Part shown: piece by piece, positions 54,167 to 61,570 of the stretch
Layout of the letters: every line of letters starts with the position of its first letter
Numbering within the stretch: position 1 is the stretch's first letter
Source of the DNA: JAHWKV01 sp040905365
GTDB lineage: Bacteria; Actinomycetota; CADDZG01; JAHWKV01
Length of the DNA stretch: 64,000 nt
Assembly (NCBI GenBank): GCA_040905365.1
Contig: JBBDRQ010000072.1
Coordinates: 17,035-81,034 of the forward strand
Direction of reading: 5' to 3'
Program-made: the position numbers and the translations under genes
Notes under the pieces: model-generated
What the model was told of the DNA's origin: nothing
The model's database searches: none
The model's input: the letters and a program-made list of their open reading frames with translations, nothing else

Positions 54167-54730
54167 CTAGGTGAAGTTTTCCCAGTAGCGCGAGGGGGTT
54201 GGGCCCCGCTGTCCCTGGTACTTGCTACGCCGCTCGCCGGAACCGTAGCCGCTGCGGGCCGGGGAGGACAGACCGAAGAAGGCGATCTGCCCAATGGGCA
54301 TCGAAGGGTACAGGGTGATGGGCAGGTTGGCCAGGTTGGACAGCTCCAGGGTGAGGTGGCCTTCAAACGACGGGTCGATGAATCCGGCGGTGGAGTGCGT
54401 GACCAGCCCCAGCCGGCCGAGCGACGATTTCCCCTCCAACCGGCCCGCCACGTCGTCGGGTAGTCGCACCCACTCGCGGGTCGATCCCAGCACAAACTCG
54501 CCGGGGTGGAGAATGAACGGCTCGTCATCCTTCACCTCGACCAGTTCGGTCAGATCGTCCATACGCTTCATGACATCGATGACCCGGTAACGATGGTTGT
54601 GGAACACCCGGAACCGGTTGTCCAAACGCACATCGATCGACGAGGGCTGCACGTTAGCCGGATCAAACGGCTCGATCACGATCCGGCCGTGTTCGATCTG
54701 GGCATTTAGGTCGCCGTCGGAGAGAATCAT
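54167..54730 (-). CDS. dcd: dCTP deaminase, probably bifunctional (dCTP deaminase/dUTPase)
   Basis: Supplies dUMP for dTMP synthesis. ILSDGDLNAQIEHGRIVIEPFD at the start, PSSIDVRLDNRFRVF, EGKSSLGRLGLVTHSTAGFIDPSFEG and the C-terminal GSGERRSKYQGQRGPTPSRYWENF follow the mycobacterial Dcd chain almost segment by segment, including the His-Ser-Thr loop and catalytic Glu region (LTLELSN). The mycobacterial enzyme carries out both deamination and pyrophosphate removal, so bifunctionality is inferred. Length 187 is normal. Confidence 0.93.
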   Translation of the reverse strand: MILSDGDLNAQIEHGRIVIEPFDPANVQPSSIDVRLDNRFRVFHNHRYRVIDVMKRMDDLTELVEVKDDEPFILHPGEFVLGSTREWVRLPDDVAGRLEGKSSLGRLGLVTHSTAGFIDPSFEGHLTLELSNLANLPITLYPSMPIGQIAFFGLSSPARSGYGSGERRSKYQGQRGPTPSRYWENFT

Positions 54731-54798
54731 CCCCGGATTCTAACTGCCCGCCGTGCCCGACCTTGGGACTCGCCTTATGGGCTAGGATTGTGGTACCG

Positions 54799-54869
54799 GC
54801 GGGTGTAGTTCAATGGTAGAACGGAAGCTTCCCAAGCTTCAGGCGGGAGTTCGATTCTCCTCACCCGCT
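54799..54869 (+). tRNA. tRNA-Gly (anticodon CCC)
   Basis: Acceptor GCGGGTG/CACCCGC; D arm GTTC-AATGGTA-GAAC; anticodon stem GAAGC/GCTTC encloses TTCCCAA with anticodon CCC at 54831-54833; T arm GGGAG-TTCGATT-CTCCT. CCA is not encoded. The last nine bases overlap the 3' end of the convergent DUF4349 gene. A TAGGAT box at 54784 may be its -10. Confidence 0.94.
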
Positions 54870-55862
54870 CTTACTTTCCTTCGGATCCTCGTCTGCCGTC
54901 ACTTGCACCTCCCGACGCGTGGCCCCACGCCGGCCGGTGAGCCGGTAGGCGCCGAATACCAGGGCCCCCAACAAAGCCAACGGCGCCAGCCAACCCAACG
55001 AAATGATTGCCCCGGCTACGACGGTTTGGAAGCCGTCGACGGCTCGCGCCCACGCCTGCGCTAAGCCCTCGACGGGTCGATCGTCCTCGGCCCCGGGCTC
55101 GTAGATGCGCGCGGTGATGGTCGAGAACTCGGTTTGATCCTCCATGTAGTTGAGCTGTCCCTGCAGCTGCTCAATCCTAAGCTGCACGTCGGAGAGCTGA
55201 CTCTGAATCTGGATCAAATCAGAGATCGACTCCGCCTCGTCCAACAGCCGCACAAAGAAACCCTCCTCGGTTTGCGCCTGCCGCAGCCGAGCCTGTAGAT
55301 CGACAAACTCCCGGGTAACGTCCCGGCCGCTGCGCTCCTCGGCGGTGACCTGGCCGAGCTCCCTCAGCCGCTCAACGGCCGCGTCGAATCGGTCGGAGGG
55401 GACCCGTATGGTCACGCTGCCCGAATGCAACTCGTCGTCATCCTCGCTTACTCGGGAACTGCTCACGAAGCCGCCGAAATCCTCGGCAACGGCCGTGGCC
55501 CTGGAAAACTGCCGTTGAAAATCGCCTTCTTGGACCTCGACCTGCAGGTTGGCGTTTTTGATGACTCGCGTAGAACCGGGCACCGGGACCGCCGAAAGTG
55601 CGGGGCCTTCGCCAACCGCGTCGGTGGCACTGGCATAACTCCCGGAGCCACCGGCGGCCGGGCCGCCGGCGCCGTCGCCACCTGCTCCACCTGATCCCGC
55701 CCGGCCATCATCGGCCTGGGCTACCTCGCGATTCATTTGTTGAGCCGGCAGCGAGCTGGAGTCGCCGGAGCCGTTTGACGTTGCGAACTTGCCCACCGCC
55801 CCAGCGGCTAGGACCAGGCCCACCACCAAAACAGCCGCCCCTATTACCTTGCGCTTCGTCAT
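54861..55862 (-). CDS. DUF4349 membrane protein
   Basis: Envelope protein of unknown function. ATG 55862 (after GGGAGG) starts one membrane helix (VIGAAVLVVGLVLAAGAVGKF), then a Gly/Ser-rich segment (~35-75), then the DUF4349 domain: VIKNANLQVEVQEGDFQRQFSRATAVAEDFGG, a coiled-coil hairpin (REFVDLQARLRQAQTEEGFF to DVQLRIEQLQGQLNYMEDQT) and a second membrane helix near the end. DUF4349 proteins recall periplasmic adaptor coiled coils but have no proven role. The 297 bases upstream hold no gene that I can support. Confidence 0.85.
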   Translation of the reverse strand: MTKRKVIGAAVLVVGLVLAAGAVGKFATSNGSGDSSSLPAQQMNREVAQADDGRAGSGGAGGDGAGGPAAGGSGSYASATDAVGEGPALSAVPVPGSTRVIKNANLQVEVQEGDFQRQFSRATAVAEDFGGFVSSSRVSEDDDELHSGSVTIRVPSDRFDAAVERLRELGQVTAEERSGRDVTREFVDLQARLRQAQTEEGFFVRLLDEAESISDLIQIQSQLSDVQLRIEQLQGQLNYMEDQTEFSTITARIYEPGAEDDRPVEGLAQAWARAVDGFQTVVAGAIISLGWLAPLALLGALVFGAYRLTGRRGATRREVQVTADEDPKESKSG

Positions 55863-56159
55863 TGAACCTCCCGGTGATCTACCGTTTGATCTCACAACTT
55901 TGACGGCTGCATTCATCCCAAAAGTTCCCGTGAGTCTTAGGAATTTCCTCCACTCTCAGCGGTCTTTACATCACCATCCGCATAAACTTAGCCAAATATT
56001 ATTTAAGGTTTTAGCAAAACGGCCGATAAGTTAGAGCAGCAAGCGACCGGCAATCGAGTCGGGTATTGGTCGAAAAGACCCCCGCCCCCGCAGACCGATA
56101 AACCTCGGCTCGATTGTCCGGCGCTGCTGAATCTCCCCGCAGCGGGCCTCTCCCCACGC

Positions 56160-56750
56160 TTATTGCCTGTGCTCTGCTACGAGCACGCGCAGCTCTTGGG
56201 CTACCCGTTCGGGGTCCGCTTGCGTTCTCCGGCCCGTGTCCACCGCGTACACCGGGCCGGGTAGATCCAGTACCGCCCCCGTCGACAGCAGGTGCTCCAA
56301 ATCGCCCAGCGTCTCCCGGTCGGCGTGGCCCGGGTGGCGCACCTCGCGCTCGGCGCGGTCTTTTAGCCGATCCACCAGCGTTTGCTTGGCAGCGGTGCAC
56401 CGAACCTGAATGCAGACCGCCCGCTGCGCCTGTATTGCGGGCCGCAGCCGTTCGGCTGCCGAAGGGCGGAAGTTGGCCTCCAGCATGAGCGAACCGCCGG
56501 TCGACAACTGGATCTGCGCCATGTGGAACATCAACTCGTACGCCGCGTCGCTGGTAGCCCGGTCCTGCTTGCGCCCTCCCCAGCCCAGGGCGTCGTACAT
56601 GATGACCTTCAAATCGTCCTTGGTGAGCAGACCCAGGCCCAGCCGGGGGGCCAGTTGCCGCGCCAAGGTCGTCTTCCCGCTGCCCGGAGGTCCCGTGACC
56701 ACTACAAGCAAACCCCGGGGAGGCCGCCGATCATCGGCTGTAGCGGACAC
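56160..56750 (-). CDS. P-loop kinase-like ATPase (AAA_33 type)
   Basis: Small nucleotide-binding protein, substrate unknown. Walker A GPPGSGKT at residues 20-27, LLTKDDLKVIMYDALGW after it (a substrate-binding Asp), ANFRPSAAERL and IQVRCTAAKQTLVDRLKDRAE (lid arginines) and a final YAVDTGRR strand match the chloramphenicol-phosphotransferase/zeta-toxin-like kinases. No antitoxin accompanies it. It is 51 bases downstream of dnaB in the same direction. Confidence 0.8.
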   Translation of the reverse strand: MSATADDRRPPRGLLVVVTGPPGSGKTTLARQLAPRLGLGLLTKDDLKVIMYDALGWGGRKQDRATSDAAYELMFHMAQIQLSTGGSLMLEANFRPSAAERLRPAIQAQRAVCIQVRCTAAKQTLVDRLKDRAEREVRHPGHADRETLGDLEHLLSTGAVLDLPGPVYAVDTGRRTQADPERVAQELRVLVAEHRQ

Positions 56751-56801
56751 GATCCTGGATTCTCGCCGCCGCCGCCTGTTTTCCCAAGACCGAGCCCCGG
56801 G

Positions 56802-58190
56802 TTATACGTTGCGCGCCAGGTTGGCGAATTTGGTGTAGTGCTGCAGGAACGCCAGATCCACCTTGCCGATGGGGCCGCTGCGGTGCTTGGCCACGATGAT
56901 CTCGGCAATCCCCTTCTGCGGTGAGTCGGGGTTGTAGACCTCGTCGCGGTAGATGAACATCACGATGTCGGCGTCCTGCTCGATGCTACCGGAGTCCCTA
57001 AGATCCGCCAGCATCGGGCGCTTGTCGGTGCGGTGCTCGACGTTTCTGGACAGCTGCGACACCGCTATCACCGGCAGATCCAGCTCGCGGGCCAGGATCT
57101 TAAGCGACCGGGAGATGTCGCCGATCTCCTGCACCCGGTTGTCGCCCCGGGACCTGGTCGGCGGCTGCATGAGCTGTAGATAGTCCACGATCACCAGGCC
57201 CAAGCCGTGCTTGGCCTTTAGTCTGCGGCACTTGGCCCGCATCTCCATAATCGACACGCTGGCGGTGTCGTCGATGAAGATCGGCGCCTCCGCCAGGCGC
57301 CCCAAGGCGTGCGAGAGCTTGGGCCAGTCCGAGTCCTGCAGCGAGCCCCGGCGCAGGCGGTTGGAGTCCACCCGCGCCTCGGCGCACATTAGCCGCTGCA
57401 CGAGCTCCATCTTGGACATCTCCAAAGAGAAGACAACCACCGGGGTCGACTGCTCCACCGCCACGTGCTGGGCGATGGACACCGCAAACGCCGACTTGCC
57501 CATAGCGGGACGGGCGGCGATGACCACCAGGTTGGAGGTCTGCAGCCCCGCGGTGATGCTGTCGAGCTCGGCAAAGCCGGTGGGCAGCCCCGTGATGGAC
57601 GAACCCCGCTCGTACAGGTGCTCGACCACCTCCATGTTCTCCGCCAAAAGATCGCGCAAGGGCTGGAAGTCCTGCTGGTCGCGGCGCTGGGAGACCTGGT
57701 AGATGAGATTCTCGGAAAAATCGATGGCGTCGGCGACGTCTTCGGGCACGCTGTAGCCCATCTCCGAGATATTGTGCGCGGCCTCGATCAGGCGCCGCAG
57801 CAGCGCACTCTCCTCGACGATGCGCGCGTAGTAGACGGCCGAGCTCGCGGTCGGAACCGTCTGCTGCAGGGTGAACAGGTACGGGTTGCCGCCCATCGAC
57901 TCCAGCGTTCCCCGGCGCTTTAGCTCCTCAGCCAGGGTGACGACGTCGATGGGGTCGCCGCGGCTGTACAGCTCCAGCATGGCTTTGAATATCTCGCCGT
58001 GCGCCGGCTTGTAAAAGTCTTCGGATTTGACGATCTCCAGCACCCCAGCGACGGCTTCGCGCGAGAGCATGCAGGCGCCGAGTACCGATTCCTCCGCCTC
58101 GAGGTTGTGGGGCGGCACCTTGCCGGCCATGTCCCTGGCCGGAGCGGTCTTGCTGTCCAGCCGGGAAACTTTGAACTCTTTGGTGCTCAC
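56802..58190 (-). CDS. dnaB: Replicative DNA helicase DnaB
   Basis: Hexameric 5'-3' helicase of the replisome. The N-terminal domain (VPPHNLEAEESVLGACMLS) and the RecA-like domain are complete; Walker A RPAMGKS at 227-233, VVFSLEMSKMELVQR, the DDTASVSIMEMRAKCRR motif and GLVIVDYLQLMQ Walker B are intact. No intein is present, at 462 residues. Upstream lie a LexA-like box (58213-58228) and a DnaA-box cluster. Confidence 0.96.
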   Translation of the reverse strand: MSTKEFKVSRLDSKTAPARDMAGKVPPHNLEAEESVLGACMLSREAVAGVLEIVKSEDFYKPAHGEIFKAMLELYSRGDPIDVVTLAEELKRRGTLESMGGNPYLFTLQQTVPTASSAVYYARIVEESALLRRLIEAAHNISEMGYSVPEDVADAIDFSENLIYQVSQRRDQQDFQPLRDLLAENMEVVEHLYERGSSITGLPTGFAELDSITAGLQTSNLVVIAARPAMGKSAFAVSIAQHVAVEQSTPVVVFSLEMSKMELVQRLMCAEARVDSNRLRRGSLQDSDWPKLSHALGRLAEAPIFIDDTASVSIMEMRAKCRRLKAKHGLGLVIVDYLQLMQPPTRSRGDNRVQEIGDISRSLKILARELDLPVIAVSQLSRNVEHRTDKRPMLADLRDSGSIEQDADIVMFIYRDEVYNPDSPQKGIAEIIVAKHRSGPIGKVDLAFLQHYTKFANLARNV

Positions 58191-58212
58191 TGGCTAGTCC
58201 TCGCCAAGGTAA

Positions 58213-58228
58213 TCGAACATTAGTTCGT
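58213..58228. promoter_or_regulatory. LexA (SOS) box-like site upstream of dnaB
   Basis: TCGAAC-ATTA-GTTCGT matches the actinobacterial LexA consensus TCGAAC-N4-GTTCGA at 11 of 12 fixed positions. It lies 23 bases upstream of the dnaB start codon, in a position to block transcription or early elongation. Confidence 0.65.
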
Positions 58229-58306
58229 TAGTGTACGCATCCGCGCCGACCGGCCGATGGATTTGTCGAGCCCGTACCGTCCGAAATCCCCAGCTTTTCT
58301 CGCACC

Positions 58307-58386
58307 GAGTCCACAGATTCAACAGACAATCCACAGAGTTTCCACAACCTTTCCATAGACTTATCCACAATATGTTGTGGATAAGT
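58307..58386. other. DnaA-box cluster with perfect palindrome; origin-like or dnaB control region
   Basis: TTATCCACA at 58361-58369 and its inverse TGTGGATAA at 58376-58384 are perfect DnaA boxes (TTATNCACA) within a 12-bp palindrome, 58359-58370 and 58375-58386. Three further partial boxes in the same direction precede it: GAGTCCACA (58307), CAATCCACA (58327) and GTTTCCACA (58338). The region is richer in A/T than its surroundings and sits in the 386-base space between rplI and dnaB, which holds no gene. Confidence 0.6.
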
Positions 58387-58576
58387 CACTACTGACTACA
58401 ACATGTAGCGCTTTCGCTTTGGCGCCGGTCAGACTATGGGGGTCCCGGGAACCGGGTCAATTCAAAAGTGTCGAGAGCGCGAACATTTGTTTTCGAGGCG
58501 CGAACCCGAACTTTTGGGCGCGCCGAAAGCGCCGGAGAAGGCGGTAAAAGCGCGGCTGGGCTGCGGGGACTTCGGG

Positions 58577-59044
58577 TTAACCCTCGGAAGCTACTTCGGC
58601 CTCTGCAACCACCTCGACGACGCCTTCGGCCTCGACCTCGGCGCCAAGGTGCACGGCGTAAGAGTGACTGCCCAAGGACTTGATCGGCTCCGGCAGAACC
58701 ACCTTGCGCTTGTCGATGCTCTCCCCGAGCGCCTCAGACAACAGCCCAGCCACATCGGCGTTGGTGACCGAACCAAAAAGCTGGCCCTCGTCCCCGGCCT
58801 TGGCGGTGGCCTGAAGCTTGGCAGCCTTGATCCGCTCGGCAAACGCCAGCAGCTCCTCGCGCTCCTTGGCCGCCAGTTCGGACCGGCGCTTGCGCATGAC
58901 CTCGGCCTGCCGGAGCGACCCCTTGGTGGCCAGGAAGGCCCGGTTCGTGGGCAGCAGATAGTTGCGAGCGTAGCCGTTGGCTACGTCGACGATGTCGCCC
59001 TTGTGGCCCAGGTTGCTCATGTCCTGGCTGAGTACGACCTTCAT
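58577..59044 (-). CDS. rplI: Ribosomal protein L9
   Basis: Large-subunit protein with two domains joined by a long helix. MKVVLSQDMSNLGHKGDIVDVANGYARNYLLPTNRA at the start is the rRNA-binding domain; a charged helix (RKRRSELAAKEREELLAFAERIKAAKL) leads to the C-terminal domain with GQLFGSVTNADVA. The ATG at 59044 overlaps the rpsR stop (ATGA). 155 residues, slightly long through an acidic tail. Confidence 0.96.
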   Translation of the reverse strand: MKVVLSQDMSNLGHKGDIVDVANGYARNYLLPTNRAFLATKGSLRQAEVMRKRRSELAAKEREELLAFAERIKAAKLQATAKAGDEGQLFGSVTNADVAGLLSEALGESIDKRKVVLPEPIKSLGSHSYAVHLGAEVEAEGVVEVVAEAEVASEG

Positions 59045-59316
59045 CGGATCACGTAGGGCAGCAACGCCACTTCGCGCGCGTTCTTCACGGCGGTGGCTAC
59101 TTCGTGCTGGTGTCTTACGCAGTTGCCCGTCACCCGCCGGGCTCGAATCTTCCCGCGGTCGGAGACGAACTTGCGCATGGTTGCGACATCCTTGAAGTCG
59201 ATGTACTCGATCTTCTCTTTGCAGAAATGGCAAATCTTCTTCCGCTGCGGACGACCGGTCTTCTTGTCGCCCCTACGTGAGTCGGAGCCGGAGCTCCGAG
59301 AATCCTTACGCCCCAG
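59041..59316 (-). CDS. rpsR: Ribosomal protein S18, probable CTG start
   Basis: Small-subunit protein that pairs with S6. KKICHFCKEKIEYIDFKDVATMRKF and IRARRVTGNCVRHQHEVATAVKNAREVALLPYV are diagnostic; Cys29, Cys32 and Cys65 fit the zinc-type S18. No ATG, GTG or TTG exists in frame upstream of this core before the ssb reading region. The CTG at 59316 follows AGGAGG with a six-base spacer and gives 91 residues of the right size, so CTG initiation is the best reading. It overlaps the ssb 3' end by 11 bases. Confidence 0.9.
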   Translation of the reverse strand: MGRKDSRSSGSDSRRGDKKTGRPQRKKICHFCKEKIEYIDFKDVATMRKFVSDRGKIRARRVTGNCVRHQHEVATAVKNAREVALLPYVIR

Positions 59317-59725
59317 TTGGTACCTCCTCTTCCTGGCCTCCGGACTGGCTCTGCCAGTCGCCCGGACCTCCTCTAGATGTCTTGGTCACCGCAGCCGTGG
59401 CCCACCGAAGCGAGGGCCCGACCTCATCGGCGACGATAAAGATCTTGGATCGCTTTTCACCGGCATCGTTCTCCCACCGGTCTTGCTGCAGCCGCCCGGT
59501 AACCACGACCCGGCTGCCGGTGGACAGGGATTCGGCGATGTTTTCGCCGAGTTCACGCCAGGCCGTGACGTCGAAAAAGTCCGTTTGCTCGACGCGCTCG
59601 CCGTTGCGATTGTTGTAGCTGCGGTTTACCGCCACACCGAACTTGGTTACCGCCGCGCCCGAGGGCGTATACCTGAGCTCCGGTTCTCTGGTCAGGTTTC
59701 CTACAACCGTCACGTTGTTTGTCAC
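59306..59725 (-). CDS. ssb: Single-stranded DNA-binding protein with atypical C-terminus
   Basis: OB-fold SSB: TNNVTVVGNLTREPELRYTPSGAAVTKFGVAVNR, DFFDVTAWRELGENIAESL and SRVVVTGRLQQDRWENDAGEKRS are conserved. At 139 residues it has only a short tail ending GGQEEEVPTGA. The usual acidic tip ending in Pro-Phe, which binds partner proteins, is absent; only an acidic EEE remains, and its codons also form the rpsR ribosome-binding site. Either this copy is non-canonical or a second ssb serves replication. Confidence 0.92.
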   Translation of the reverse strand: MTNNVTVVGNLTREPELRYTPSGAAVTKFGVAVNRSYNNRNGERVEQTDFFDVTAWRELGENIAESLSTGSRVVVTGRLQQDRWENDAGEKRSKIFIVADEVGPSLRWATAAVTKTSRGGPGDWQSQSGGQEEEVPTGA

Positions 59726-59758
59726 GACACACCTCCCGAAGGGCTGAGCCCTTACTTT

Positions 59759-60040
59759 TTAGGGCACCCGGACAATCTTGTGCCGGATGTACTGCTCCCC
59801 TAGTCTCAAGGTGCGGTCGAGCTCATCGATCAGGTCCGTCTCCGCCGAAAACGCGGCAACCACGTAGTGGCCTTCGGTGAGGTGGTTGATCTCGTAGGCA
59901 AGCTTGCGCCGGCCCCAGGTATCGAGTTTGGCCATCTCCCCGGTCGTTTGAATGACCTTCGTGAACTTGTCGACCGCCTTCTGGATTTCCGCTTCTTCCA
60001 GGGTCGGGTCAACGATGACCACTGCTTCGTAGTTGCGCAT
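59759..60040 (-). CDS. rpsF: Ribosomal protein S6
   Basis: Binds the central domain of 16S rRNA with S18. MRNYEAVVIVDPTLEEAEIQKAVDKFTKVI and LDTWGRRKLAYEINHLTEGHYVVAAFSAE are diagnostic. ATG at 60040 (after GGGAG) gives 93 residues; an upstream in-frame start adds seven non-conserved residues. First gene of the rpsF-ssb-rpsR-rplI series. The 207-base gap to the membrane protein upstream likely holds its promoter. Confidence 0.95.
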   Translation of the reverse strand: MRNYEAVVIVDPTLEEAEIQKAVDKFTKVIQTTGEMAKLDTWGRRKLAYEINHLTEGHYVVAAFSAETDLIDELDRTLRLGEQYIRHKIVRVP

Positions 60041-60247
60041 TGTGTATCTCCCTCTGGACAACCGGCTTACCCGGAAGGCCCCGTTTGGTCATCGAAACCC
60101 GATGGGCGGGGGCAGGTGAACTACAAACTCTCTGAACAAACTCTTTCGAAAGCGTAGCAGTGCCCGTAAGAAGCGTCCATCGGTCTCCACTATAGGCACC
60201 GCCGCTGACAGGCTCATGGTCGAGCAGCCGAGGGTGGGAAAGAATCT

Positions 60248-61570
60248 TCAAATCGCCTGCTCAGAGCCTGCTTCGGTCGCCGGCTCCAGCCGTGTTGCAT
60301 GTACGGATACCGCCAGCAGGGCCACCAAAATTGCCGCCCTGATCCACACCGCCGTCTCCAAGACGCCCTGCCAGGCCGGAGCCGGTTCGTCGAACACCGT
60401 AAACCACCGGAAACCGGCAATCAACACCGCGACCTCGCTGAACACGTAGGCGGCAACCAACCGCCAGGGAACCGTCAACAGCACCAGGAAGGGAACCATC
60501 CACAGCGCGTACTGGGGCGAGTACACCTTGGAGGTGAGCAAAAACGCCGCGACCGTTCCCATGCCGACCGCGGCCACCGGATAACCTCCCGGCTCGGCGC
60601 GCCGGCGCCAGCCGCGCCACAGCACCCACAGGCAAAGGCCTGCGAAAATAACCAGGCTGGCAATGCTCACGAAGTTTCGGTAGCCGGTTGCCCCTACTCC
60701 CCACCAGCCGGCCGGGTAGAGGTTGGACCCGTACTTGGCGATCCAGTACCAAACGGTCCAAAAGTCCGGGTAACGGTCGGCGTGAAACAACCACACGCTC
60801 AGCCATCCGTTGGTTCCCGGTTCTCTTAGTTGAACCCCGCTCACCTGCTTGGCCGCCTCGGACACCGGCCCGGAGGAGGCGATGATCCAAGGCACGTTGA
60901 CGGCCGCGTAAATACCCACGAACCCGCCGACCAGCCGGATCAGGCCGCGCCGGTCCTTAGCAGCCAGCCGGGCTAGCAGCGCCCCGGGCAGCAAGAACAA
61001 CGGGTACAGCTTGGCGGCGGCGCCGGCGGCCAGTGCCGCCCCGCCGGCGGCCATCCGCTGACGCTCCAGCGTGACCAAACCCAAGACGGCGCCGGCGACC
61101 GCCAGAACGTCCCAGTTGTGAAACGTGTACAGGATCGTCAGCGGTCCCAGGGCCCAGAGCAACAGGCGGCCTCTGGTCACCAGGCGACGGAGCAGCAGCG
61201 TGACGCTCAGCGCGAAGGGGCTCAGCAGGGCCGACGACACCGCCAGGTAACCGCCGCTGCTGTTGGACTCGACGAGCCCCAAATGAACCAAGCCCCTCAG
61301 CAACCGGCCGGCCAGGTCCATAAACATGGCGGTAAGCACCGGATACTCGAAGGCGGTATCCACGTAGGGGATCAGCCCCGACTGGATACCCCTGCTTGCG
61401 AACAGCGCCTGAATCTCGTTGTAGCAAAGGTGCGTGTACTGAAAGCCGTCCGACCATGGGTTCACCGCACACTGGCGCTTGATCAGGTAGCCGGCCAACA
61501 GGCCTACGGCGGTTGCTCCCACCGCCAGAGCCAAACCGGCCGGCCTTCTTTGCGCGCCGGGCGGCGTCAA
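60248..61570 (-). CDS. Polytopic membrane protein, GT87-like mannosyltransferase family
   Basis: Inner-membrane protein of 440 residues with about ten to twelve hydrophobic helices, of the type found between ponA and rpsF in mycobacteria (Rv0051-like). Extracytoplasmic acidic residues in the first loop (NPWSDGFQYTHLCYNEI) and FEYPVLTAMFMDLA recall GT-C fold polyprenyl-phosphate mannosyltransferases; KLYPLFLLPGALL and SKVYSPQYALWMVPFL are also typical of this group. TTG at 61570 overlaps the preceding stop (TTGA). Function inferred only from family and context (cell-wall glycan). Confidence 0.75.
   Translation of the reverse strand: MTPPGAQRRPAGLALAVGATAVGLLAGYLIKRQCAVNPWSDGFQYTHLCYNEIQALFASRGIQSGLIPYVDTAFEYPVLTAMFMDLAGRLLRGLVHLGLVESNSSGGYLAVSSALLSPFALSVTLLLRRLVTRGRLLLWALGPLTILYTFHNWDVLAVAGAVLGLVTLERQRMAAGGAALAAGAAAKLYPLFLLPGALLARLAAKDRRGLIRLVGGFVGIYAAVNVPWIIASSGPVSEAAKQVSGVQLREPGTNGWLSVWLFHADRYPDFWTVWYWIAKYGSNLYPAGWWGVGATGYRNFVSIASLVIFAGLCLWVLWRGWRRRAEPGGYPVAAVGMGTVAAFLLTSKVYSPQYALWMVPFLVLLTVPWRLVAAYVFSEVAVLIAGFRWFTVFDEPAPAWQGVLETAVWIRAAILVALLAVSVHATRLEPATEAGSEQAI

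Noticed and set aside
53176..54528. Long open frame joining an apparent extra domain to the LLM oxidoreductase
   Set aside because: The first part is dcd out of phase, and the conserved LLM N-terminus starts at 54117-54126.
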